Shown in pieces: positions 38,718-46,313 of a DNA stretch of 64,000 bases; the first letter of the stretch is position 1; each line of letters opens with the position of its first letter. The stretch comes from an uncultured Lachnospiraceae bacterium (GTDB lineage Bacteria > Bacillota > Clostridia > Lachnospirales > Lachnospiraceae). The translations under genes were made by a program, and so were the position numbers. The stretch spans positions 88,898-152,897 of the forward strand of contig CANQPM010000009.1 in the NCBI GenBank assembly GCA_947625775.1, read 5' to 3'. The notes beneath the pieces were generated by a model. It was not told the origin of the DNA, did not search any database, and saw nothing but the letters and a program-made list of their open reading frames with translations.

Positions 38718-40712
38718 ATGGTAGTACAGCACAATTTACAGGCAATGAACTCTAACCGTATGCTCGGCATTACACAGGGAACACTTTCAAAATCAACAGA
38801 AAAGCTTTCATCAGGCTACAAGATTAACCGCGCGGCAGACAACGCGGCAGGCTTGGCTATATCTGAGAAGATGAGAAAACAGATAAGAGGACTTACACAG
38901 GCTTCTGCAAACGCTGAGGATGGTATCAGCGCAGTACAGACAGCAGAAGGCGCATTGACAGAGGTGCATGATATGCTTCAGAGAATGAATGAGCTTGCAA
39001 ATCAGGCAGCGAATGGTACACAGTCAGCGACAGACCGCCAGTACATTCAAGACGAGATTTCACAGCTTACGACAGAGATTGACCGTGTATCTGAAACGAC
39101 CAAGTTCAATGAGATTTATCTGTTAAAAGGTAATGAGGAAGGCGTTTATAAGGAAACAAAGGCAAATGCACATGACGCTGGTATCAATGGCAAACTTGTG
39201 GATAACGGAAACACGGCTGTTTTCTCACTTGAGAAGGCACTGGAGGATGGTGACAAAATCAACATTGCGGGAGAAGAATATACAATAGGTGAGACAAACG
39301 CTGGAGGAGCACTTCCAGGTGAAGTCCTGAAGCGTAAGGATATGAATACCAGTACAGACGGTTACGCGGATTTGGAAACAGCAGGTGATTTTACAGATTT
39401 GGATACACTGGGGGCTGGGGACAGCTTCACGGTTGATGGGGAAACATATACATTGACGGATAAGATTGCACAAGATGATATTACTTGGGCAACAGATGAT
39501 ACTTTTAAAATAGGTGATGTTACTTATACGATTGTAGCAGATGCTGATGTTGATAAAGATGCTCATAAGATTACAGCCGACGATGCAAAAAAGGTTATAT
39601 CAGATGCTTTAGAAGCAGGGCAGCAAGTGTACGCAACGAAATTTACGACTACAAAGGAAGACGGGACGGCAAGTGCTTCAATTACGACTCCGACACAGAT
39701 TGTTTCTGAGTACGCTAAAAATGAAGTCAGCATGGTTGGCACTACAGACAAAAAGTTATCAACTTATGCCAAGAAAGCAAATGCAGGCGAGGCGGTTACA
39801 TTCGAGCCAGGCGACAGCTACACAAAAGACGGCAAAACAATAACTGCTGTAAATAAGCCGACTGCTGCGCGTGCTGTTTATGATGAGCTTATAGCACTTG
39901 ATAAAGATGGAAGCAAGACGATTACAATTGGAACTGGTGAGGATGCTAAAGAATATACTATCATTGGCGACGGTGATGAGGAGGATGCCGATTCTTATAA
40001 GCTTCATTTAGACACTATACTGTCAATGATTCATGATGGTGATGTGGTAAATTATACTGGCGCTGCGAATGCGGTAACTGTTATCGGCGATATAGGCGCA
40101 CCTGCGGAGGATGCAGCGGATGAAAAGACCATCAGCGCAGAGGAAGCATACGCCAAAATTACAGAGGAATTGCAGAAAGCAAGCAGCATCGGTACAGATG
40201 AGGGCAAAGAAGCTTCTGTAAAGAGCGACGGCAAAGGAAACTTCACAATCACAAAGGGTTCAATCACTGTAAAGGATGACCTTAATTTTAACCTTCACGT
40301 AGGTGCAGACGCTGACATGACAAACAAAATTGGCGTTAGCATCAAGGCAATGAGCACAGCAGGTCTTGGTGTAAAGGACTTGAAGGTAACTGCCGTTGAC
40401 GAAAATGGAAAAGCAATAAATGACGACGGTATCGCTGCGACATATGCAATCGACGCAATCTCAGACGCAATCGAGACAGTTTCAAGACAGCGTTCGGCAC
40501 TTGGCGCTGTTCAGAACAGACTGGAGCACACAATCAAGAACCTCGATAACGTAGTAGAGAATACACAGAGCGCAGAGTCTGCAATCCGTGACACAGATAT
40601 GGCTGACGAGATGGTTAAATACTCTAACAACAACATTCTCGCACAGGCAGGTCAGTCAATGCTCGCACAGGCTAACCAGTCTAACCAGGGCGTACTCTCA
40701 TTACTTGGCTAA
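38718..40712 (+). CDS. fliC: flagellin, locus 3 (664 residues)
   Basis: The flagellin has intact D0/D1 ends (MVVQHNLQAMNSNRMLG at the N-terminus; AQANQSNQGVLSLLG at the C-terminus). The variable centre (about 145-550) is alignable in part with locus 2 but has different sequence over most of its length. AAGGAGG precedes the ATG. At the DNA level the near-identity with locus 2 stops within the first 30 bases of the gene, after which many silent differences appear. Predicted silent in this orientation. Confidence 0.96.
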   Translation: MVVQHNLQAMNSNRMLGITQGTLSKSTEKLSSGYKINRAADNAAGLAISEKMRKQIRGLTQASANAEDGISAVQTAEGALTEVHDMLQRMNELANQAANGTQSATDRQYIQDEISQLTTEIDRVSETTKFNEIYLLKGNEEGVYKETKANAHDAGINGKLVDNGNTAVFSLEKALEDGDKINIAGEEYTIGETNAGGALPGEVLKRKDMNTSTDGYADLETAGDFTDLDTLGAGDSFTVDGETYTLTDKIAQDDITWATDDTFKIGDVTYTIVADADVDKDAHKITADDAKKVISDALEAGQQVYATKFTTTKEDGTASASITTPTQIVSEYAKNEVSMVGTTDKKLSTYAKKANAGEAVTFEPGDSYTKDGKTITAVNKPTAARAVYDELIALDKDGSKTITIGTGEDAKEYTIIGDGDEEDADSYKLHLDTILSMIHDGDVVNYTGAANAVTVIGDIGAPAEDAADEKTISAEEAYAKITEELQKASSIGTDEGKEASVKSDGKGNFTITKGSITVKDDLNFNLHVGADADMTNKIGVSIKAMSTAGLGVKDLKVTAVDENGKAINDDGIAATYAIDAISDAIETVSRQRSALGAVQNRLEHTIKNLDNVVENTQSAESAIRDTDMADEMVKYSNNNILAQAGQSMLAQANQSNQGVLSLLG

Positions 40713-40747
40713 TCATTCTCAGAATGAAATAAATAACACAACCCCTA

Positions 40748-40784
40748 ACAAAAAGGACCGACGCGAAACCGCGTCGGTCCTTTT
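40748..40784 (+). terminator. terminator after flagellin 3
   Basis: Stem AAAAGGACCGACGCG / CGCGTCGGTCCTTTT, 15 bp with a short loop. Confidence 0.9.
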
Positions 40785-40933
40785 ACATAGAAAAGTATTT
40801 TAGAGAGCGGAATGAGACAGAAATTTAACGTGAATTTTGTTGTAAATTCAGGCGTTTTTCGATATAATGAAAATATAGCAGGAAAACGGTAAATAATTCA
40901 CTGCCGCAGGTTTATAGAAATTGAGGTGATATA

Positions 40934-41785
40934 GTGTCGGAAGACACACAGGAAGTCAAGGCGAAACGAACTGCAAAGAACAGCGTGTTTCTTGACCTTT
41001 TTCAAAATAAAAGTTATTTGTTGAAGCTGTACCAGACGCTTCATCCAGAAGATAAAGAAGCAACAGAGGAGTCGCTTACTGATGTAACTATCGAAAATGT
41101 ATTAACGGACAATCTCTATAATGATTTAGGCTTTATTGTCCACAACAAACTTATGATACTTGTAGAGGCGCAGTCCACATGGACGATGAATATTTTAGTT
41201 CGGATTCTGCTATATTTGGCGCAAAGCTATCATGAATATTTTCAGCGTACCAGACAAGACTATTATAAAAGTCGGAAAGTAAAGATGCCAAAGCCAGAGC
41301 TTTATGTGATATTCACGGGAAACAAAGGACAAAAACCTGATAAAATATTATTATCGGAAGAATTTTTTGATGGCGCGGATATTGACATTGAAGTGAAAGC
41401 AAAGGTCATTTATGAGAGTGATACGGATGACATAATCAACCAGTACATCATTTTCTGCAAAGTGTTTAACGAGCAGACAAGGCAGCATGGAATGACGCGG
41501 AAAGCTGTTATGGAAACAATTCGGGTATGCAGGGACCAGAATGTGCTGTGTGATTATCTGGCAGAGCGCGAAAGGGAGGTTGTGACAATTATGATGAGTT
41601 TGTTTGATGAAGAACAGATCATTAAATCATTTATCAGAAGTGAGAGGCATGATGAAGCAAGGGAAACTGCTGAAAGAATGATAAGGGACGGCGAACTTTC
41701 TCTCGATAAAATTGCGCATTATATACCGTCTTTATCAATGGACGAATTGAAGGAGTTGGAAGCTGAGATTATGCAGATGGCATAA
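40934..41785 (+). CDS. Rpn-like PD-(D/E)XK nuclease-family protein
   Basis: A 283-residue Rpn-family protein. Asp64 (YNDLGFIV) and Glu78-Ala-Gln80 (LVEAQST) form the D...ExQ motif. The C-terminus is helical (ARETAERMIRDGELSLDKIA). GTG start preceded by GAGGTGA. It follows flagellin 3 in the same direction with its own apparent transcription region between. The outward sigma-28 promoter of cassette 4 faces this gene from downstream and would make antisense RNA across it while flagellin 4 is OFF. Confidence 0.82.
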   Translation: MSEDTQEVKAKRTAKNSVFLDLFQNKSYLLKLYQTLHPEDKEATEESLTDVTIENVLTDNLYNDLGFIVHNKLMILVEAQSTWTMNILVRILLYLAQSYHEYFQRTRQDYYKSRKVKMPKPELYVIFTGNKGQKPDKILLSEEFFDGADIDIEVKAKVIYESDTDDIINQYIIFCKVFNEQTRQHGMTRKAVMETIRVCRDQNVLCDYLAEREREVVTIMMSLFDEEQIIKSFIRSERHDEARETAERMIRDGELSLDKIAHYIPSLSMDELKELEAEIMQMA

Positions 41786-41899
41786 CGAATCAAAAATATA
41801 ATGCAGTGACAGCATTAGGGCGTGTAGAATCAATTTCTATGCGCTCTGATTTTTGCATACAGGGGCTGAATATTTTTTTCCTAATATGGTACAATATAA

Positions 41900-41931
41900 A
41901 AATGCAACAATCTGGGCAGAATGTTGCATTT
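41900..41931 (-). repeat. recombination site, locus 4 left
   Basis: Minus strand AAATGCAACATTCTGCCCA, then GATTGTTGCATTT. Core CTGCCCA is unique to locus 4. Confidence 0.88.
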
Positions 41932-41961
41932 TTTAACGCTGTTTTTGTTCTTACACTTTAT

Positions 41962-41988
41962 ATATCGGTTATTGTTCAAAATACTTTA
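41962..41988 (-). promoter_or_regulatory. sigma-28 promoter, locus 4, pointing away from fliC
   Basis: Minus strand TAAA (41988-41985), 15 bases, ACCGATAT (41969-41962). Confidence 0.9.
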
Positions 41989-42065
41989 CCCCTTGCCTGA
42001 AAAAATTTTCGCTGATTTTATAAAAATGATTTATAAGTACATAATAAATGACCTCAGATTAACCG

Positions 42066-42086
42066 AAAAAAGGCATAGTTATGCCA
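42066..42086 (-). terminator. terminator of recombinase 4
   Basis: Minus strand GGCAT-AACT-ATGCC followed by TTTTTT. Confidence 0.72.
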
Positions 42087-42158
42087 TAGACGCGCAAAAC
42101 TTAAAAACGATTTTAAAACAATATTAAATAATCACTCAACCTTTTCCAGCCGCTTTTG

Positions 42159-42749
42159 CTAAAGCGCTATCCGCATAAACACTTCATCGCGCTCGTCCTG
42201 CTCTATGCCCAGATAGCGCCTTGTGATTGGAAATGATGAGTGGTTGAAAATATTCATAATCATCACGGCGGAAATCCCCCTGCGCGCCGCGAAATAGCCA
42301 AAGGTTTTCCTAAGTGAATGACAGCCGATATTCCCAGCTATTTTCAATACTCTGGCGGCGCCGTTTATGATGCGGTACGCCTGAGAGCGGCTCAGCGGCT
42401 TGCCCGTATTTTCCCTTCCGACAAATATAAAGCTGTTTTCCCTTATCGGCGTATTGCCTCGGTTAAAGTGCGCAAACAGCTTCTTTAAGGCTTTCACGGC
42501 TTCCTTATTTAAAAGTATTTCGTTTCTCTTTTTCGTTTTTTGTTCCCTTATCTGCAAATGCCTTTTAAATGAATGGCTTTTAAAATCATACACATCTTTC
42601 CAGCGCAGCTTCAAAAGATCGCTTATGCGCAGGGCGGTATTGATGCCTACACAAAACAGCGCATAATTTCTTATCTCATTTTTCCCCAGAAAATATTTTT
42701 TCATAGCCTCCAGCTCTCTTTTGTCCTTGATAGGCGACATTGTACTCAT
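42159..42749 (-). CDS. FimB-sized tyrosine recombinase, locus 4 invertase
   Basis: A 196-residue recombinase (MSTMSPIKDKRELEAMKKYF) with Arg41, His144, Arg147, His170 and Tyr179. It is very similar to the locus 3 enzyme. The start is ATG 42749 after GAGAGGGG; the open frame reaches 42836 but that part overlaps the promoter and recombination site. Predicted to invert 41900-42857. Confidence 0.92.
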   Translation of the reverse strand: MSTMSPIKDKRELEAMKKYFLGKNEIRNYALFCVGINTALRISDLLKLRWKDVYDFKSHSFKRHLQIREQKTKKRNEILLNKEAVKALKKLFAHFNRGNTPIRENSFIFVGRENTGKPLSRSQAYRIINGAARVLKIAGNIGCHSLRKTFGYFAARRGISAVMIMNIFNHSSFPITRRYLGIEQDERDEVFMRIAL

Positions 42750-42798
42750 AGCTTTACCCCTCTCTAAACGTTTCCTTTCGTTAGATTTCCTTTCCTTA

Positions 42799-42827
42799 AT
42801 ATTAATTCGTTTTGCGGCAGATATCAA
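42799..42827 (-). promoter_or_regulatory. sigma-A-like promoter of recombinase 4
   Basis: Minus strand TTGATA (42827-42822), 17 bases, TAATAT (42804-42799). The -35 touches the right site. Confidence 0.75.
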
Positions 42828-42857
42828 ATGCAACATTCTGCCCAGATTGTCGCGCAG
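42826..42857 (+). repeat. recombination site, locus 4 right
   Basis: AAATGCAACATTCTGCCCA, then GATTGTCGCGCAG. Inverted partner of 41900-41931. Confidence 0.86.
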
Positions 42858-42909
42858 GCGGTCAAAGCCGGCGGAATGGGCATTTATAGGAAAACAAGGA
42901 GGTTTTTAT

Positions 42910-43149
42910 ATGCTAATGCTTACATTACCAAAGGAAGAATACCTGCTGATAGGCAAGGACATCAAAATTACTTTTCTCGGAGGCAACAACAACCAGCTGA
43001 GGCTGATGATAGATGCGCCGCGGGAGGTAAACGTCGCAAGAGGCAGGGCAATCAAAAAACGCGCTGAAAAGCGCAGAAACGCGGCGCTGAAAAAAGCACA
43101 GGAGGAAAGCGGCGCTGATATTTCCACTGGAAAAGCGCAGGAGGCATAG
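42910..43149 (+). CDS. csrA: CsrA-type translational regulator, locus 4
   Basis: A 79-residue CsrA (MLMLTLPKEEYLLIGKDIKI, IDAPREVNVARGRAI with Arg44) with a shorter Lys/Ala/Glu tail than loci 2 and 3. AAGGAGG precedes ATG 42910. It sits between cassette 4 and flagellin 4 and should be co-transcribed with it after inversion. Confidence 0.9.
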   Translation: MLMLTLPKEEYLLIGKDIKITFLGGNNNQLRLMIDAPREVNVARGRAIKKRAEKRRNAALKKAQEESGADISTGKAQEA

Positions 43150-43353
43150 CAGCCGCAGGCAGTGATAATAGCCGAATACAGCCCATACAAGCAGGCGCGC
43201 CAAAAAATGAGCCGTATTCGGATTATTATATACAACTGAATATTGAAAACAATGTAACTCAAAAACAAACGGCGGGAAACGGAAATTTCCGCGGCAGGGC
43301 TAAGGCGCAGAGGTTGGAAATTATGAAGCGCCAAGGCAGACAAGGAGGTATTT
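43150..43353 (+). promoter_or_regulatory. structured csrA-fliC leader, locus 4
   Basis: Stem 43172-43186 / 43207-43221 with two mismatches and the same AAGCAGGCGCGCC loop. The GGA hairpin at 43272-43292 is identical to locus 3. The sequence between differs from loci 2-3 at several paired positions. Confidence 0.78.
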
Positions 43354-45525
43354 ATGGTAGTACAGCACAATTTACAGGCAATCAATTCTAACAGGCTTTT
43401 AGGCATTACGCAGGGAACGCTTTCAGGCTCTACAGAGAAGCTTTCCTCAGGCTACAAAATCAACCGTGCGGCAGACAACGCGGCAGGCTTGACAATTTCA
43501 GAGAAGATGAGAAAGCAGATTAGAGGACTCACACAGGCGTCTACAAACGCGGAGGACGGCGTTTCAGCAGTACAGACAGCAGAAGGTGCGCTGACAGAGG
43601 TGCATGACATGCTGCAGAGAATGAATGAGCTCGCGGTACAGGCATCAAACGGCACAAACTCAGAATCTGACCGTCAGGCAATTCAGGACGAGATAAGCCA
43701 GCTTACGACAGAGATTGACCGTGTAGCGGAGACGACGAAGTTCAACGAGATTTACTTGTTAAAGGGAAATGCAGACGGAACAAAGTCTGAGAATCTTGTA
43801 GCGGCTCATGACGCAGGTCTTGACGGAAAGCTTGTTGACAACGGCGACGGAACATATTCCTTCAAGCTTGAAGAAGCCCTTAAGGCTGGCGACAGTGTTA
43901 AGATTGGCGGACAGGAGTATGAGATTGGAGAGTCAAAGGATAAGCTGGACTATGTTTCCATATCAACAGTAACCAGCTGGGGAGAGGCAAAGGCTGCAGG
44001 CACGATTTATGACAGCACTATCGCCACCACTACTGTAGCTTCAAAGGCAGGTCAGGCAGCCGCGTTAAAGCTTAAAGACGGCGACAGCATAACAAACAGC
44101 AACGGCGAAAAGACAACATTTGTTGAAAAGCTTACGGCAGAGGATGTAATAAAGCATTTGACTGATGGCACTGGCACTGGCGACGCGACGGAATCGTGGA
44201 AAAACGGTGATTCCATTACCATAAAGGGCATTGACGGCACAATAACGACATATACAGTTAGTTCAAGCGCCACAGCTACTGATTTGGAAAGGGGAATAAT
44301 TAAAGCCAGTGAAGTAGGTGAAGCATTAACAAGTTTGCTGAAAGAGGGCACAGTAATCACCGACATAAATAATAAGCAGTATAAGGATCTCCTTGACGAT
44401 AATAAGGCTAACGACATAATAGGAATGAAAATAGAGAAGCTTGAGGAAGGCGAGGTAAATATATTCGCAACAAGCACCGACAATCAAAAAGCCTTAAAGG
44501 AGAACGCAATAGCTAAATACTACTCAGAGGCGGAGGTAGGAGACAAGATTGTACTTGGTGGCAAAGAGCAGCAGATTACAGCGGGTACTCCTTCTACATT
44601 TGACGATTTGAAATCCGCTCTTGAAAAGCTCGGCGAGGGCGCATGGGTTGTAGTAGGCGAGGACTCTCTTACAGGAAAGCCTAATGTATATCAGATAGGA
44701 ACAGGCAAGGGTGATGAGCCGCTTGAAAAGACAGTGGACGGCTATCAGAAGCTTACTGTAGACCAGATTCTCGCCAGAATTAAGGATGGCGATACAGTAA
44801 GGACATACAGCAAGACTAATACGGCAGGTCTGAAGGACGAAGGCACAAATGACGGTGTGAACAGTGTTATTACTGGCTCAACAATCCCTGACGGCAGACT
44901 TGATGCTATGCTCACCGCTGATATGCTTAAAAAGGCTGAAAAAGTATATACGGCATTAGACGGCAATAAGAAGAATATTACCACGGCGGAAGCCTATGAT
45001 ATGATGACGGAGGAGCTTGAAAAGGCAAGCTCAATCGGTACGGACAAGGCGGCGGAGGTAGAGCATTTGGGCGAAGGCAGCTTCAATATTAAGCAAGGCT
45101 CAGTAACCTACACGGATGCTTTGAATTTCAGCCTCCATGTAGGCGCTGACGCTGATATGACCAACAAGATTATGGTTAATATCGAGTCAATGAGCACGGC
45201 AGGACTTGGCATTAAGAATCTTAATGTAAAGGATGCGACAGGCGCAGCGGCGACATACGCAATCGACGCAATCGCAGACGCGGTTGCCAAGGTATCAGCG
45301 CAGCGCTCAGCTCTCGGTGCGGTACAGAACAGACTCGACCACACAATCAAGAACCTCGACAACGTAGTAGAGAACACCACAGCGGCAGAGTCACGCATCC
45401 GCGACACGGATATGGCTACAGAGATGGTACAATACTCTAACGCCAACATCCTCGCGCAGGCAGGCCAGTCAATGCTCGCGCAGGCTAACCAGTCTAACCA
45501 GGGCGTACTCTCATTACTTGGCTAA
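43354..45525 (+). CDS. fliC: flagellin, locus 4 (723 residues)
   Basis: The longest of the four flagellins. Conserved ends: MVVQHNLQAINSNRLLGITQ at the N-terminus and AQANQSNQGVLSLLG at the C-terminus. The central part (about 150-610) is mostly unlike loci 1-3, with phrases such as VSISTVTSWGEAKAAGTIYD, so its outer surface should be antigenically distinct. AAGGAGG precedes the ATG. Predicted silent in this orientation. cheD follows downstream, consistent with a motility neighbourhood. Confidence 0.96.
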   Translation: MVVQHNLQAINSNRLLGITQGTLSGSTEKLSSGYKINRAADNAAGLTISEKMRKQIRGLTQASTNAEDGVSAVQTAEGALTEVHDMLQRMNELAVQASNGTNSESDRQAIQDEISQLTTEIDRVAETTKFNEIYLLKGNADGTKSENLVAAHDAGLDGKLVDNGDGTYSFKLEEALKAGDSVKIGGQEYEIGESKDKLDYVSISTVTSWGEAKAAGTIYDSTIATTTVASKAGQAAALKLKDGDSITNSNGEKTTFVEKLTAEDVIKHLTDGTGTGDATESWKNGDSITIKGIDGTITTYTVSSSATATDLERGIIKASEVGEALTSLLKEGTVITDINNKQYKDLLDDNKANDIIGMKIEKLEEGEVNIFATSTDNQKALKENAIAKYYSEAEVGDKIVLGGKEQQITAGTPSTFDDLKSALEKLGEGAWVVVGEDSLTGKPNVYQIGTGKGDEPLEKTVDGYQKLTVDQILARIKDGDTVRTYSKTNTAGLKDEGTNDGVNSVITGSTIPDGRLDAMLTADMLKKAEKVYTALDGNKKNITTAEAYDMMTEELEKASSIGTDKAAEVEHLGEGSFNIKQGSVTYTDALNFSLHVGADADMTNKIMVNIESMSTAGLGIKNLNVKDATGAAATYAIDAIADAVAKVSAQRSALGAVQNRLDHTIKNLDNVVENTTAAESRIRDTDMATEMVQYSNANILAQAGQSMLAQANQSNQGVLSLLG

Positions 45526-45563
45526 TCATTCTCAGAATGAAATAAATAACACAACCCCTAACA

Positions 45564-45597
45564 AAAAGGACCGGCGCGGTTTCGCGCCGGTTCTTCT
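45564..45597 (+). terminator. terminator after flagellin 4
   Basis: Stem AGGACCGGCGCG / CGCGCCGGTTCTT with loop GTTT. The stem differs from that after flagellin 3 by paired changes. Confidence 0.85.
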
Positions 45598-45699
45598 GCG
45601 TCTGTAAGCAACTCAAAAGGCTTCCGAAAAACTCTAAAGCGCCATCGTTTTTTATTGAAAGCGCAAAAAATATATGGTATATTTACAAATAGGAGACTG

Positions 45700-45790
45700 G
45701 AAAACTAAGGCGGATGCCCTTCGTTCGCAGGGTTAATCCTCCAAGCCGAAGGGAAGTAACAAAAATACACATATTTTGGAGGACAGGAAA
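45700..45790 (+). promoter_or_regulatory. structured leader of cheD
   Basis: CCCT/AGGG hairpin nested in GGCGGAT/ATCCTCC (45709-45743), followed by AAGGG that could pair with CCCTT instead. TCCTCC at 45738-45743 is complementary to the cheD binding site GGAGGA (45778-45783). It may be a regulatory leader; I match it to no known riboswitch. Confidence 0.4.
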
Positions 45791-46303
45791 GTGGCGTTTA
45801 CACTGGACGAGCTGCAGAGCATGATAACCGTCGATATGGGCGATTACAAGCTTGCAAGGGGCTCGCAAAGGCTTATAACAAGGGATTTAGGCTCATGCGT
45901 GGCAGTCGCCATGCGCGATCCGCAGACAGGAGTAGGCGGGCTTCTCCATATCATGCTTCCTCGCTATACAGACATAGATTTAGGCACGGAGCGAAATCTG
46001 GCAAAATACGCGGACACAGGCATAGAGGAACTCGTCAAAAATCTCGTGCTAAAGGGCGCAAAGCGCGAAAGGCTTGTGGTAAAGCTTGCGGGCGGCGCGC
46101 ATATGGTGAGGAGCGAGGGCGTGAGCGAGAGCAGTGACATATCATCAAGAAACGTCAGCGCAGTCAAGCAGAAGCTTATGAAAATGAATATTCCCGTGCT
46201 CGCCGCAGAGCTCGGAGGATACCACCCGCGCACAGTCATATTTGAGCCAGGCAGCGGGATATTCCGAATCTTAACCGCGGGAAAAACCGACAGGACACTA
46301 TAA
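45791..46303 (+). CDS. cheD: chemoreceptor glutamine deamidase CheD
   Basis: CheD deamidates glutamines of chemoreceptors and works with CheC in adaptation. The 170-residue protein carries the catalytic Cys in DLGSCVAV and His in GGLLHIMLPR, plus KLAGGAHM and the closing ELGGYHPRTVIFEPGSG. I start at GTG 45791 because GGAGGA ends 7 bases upstream; an in-frame TTG at 45776 overlaps that site. It follows flagellin 4 and its leader, and precedes a 54-residue gene after 10 bases. Confidence 0.93.
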   Translation: MAFTLDELQSMITVDMGDYKLARGSQRLITRDLGSCVAVAMRDPQTGVGGLLHIMLPRYTDIDLGTERNLAKYADTGIEELVKNLVLKGAKRERLVVKLAGGAHMVRSEGVSESSDISSRNVSAVKQKLMKMNIPVLAAELGGYHPRTVIFEPGSGIFRILTAGKTDRTL

Positions 46304-46313
46304 AGGGGGAGCT

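Larger units (their letters stand above)
41900..42857. other. invertible promoter cassette, flagellin locus 4 (OFF orientation)
   Basis: A 958-bp segment with the same order of parts as loci 2 and 3. The sites share AAATGCAACATTCTGCCCA plus GATTGT; only the outer end of the right arm has diverged. Nothing else is seen in 41786-42158. Confidence 0.88.

Noticed and set aside
34067..45525. A shufflon exchanging flagellin central domains
   Set aside because: No recombination sites or inverted repeats occur inside the flagellin genes; the sites flank only the promoter segments.
45700..45770. c-di-GMP riboswitch before cheD
   Set aside because: The conserved class I and class II core motifs are absent.
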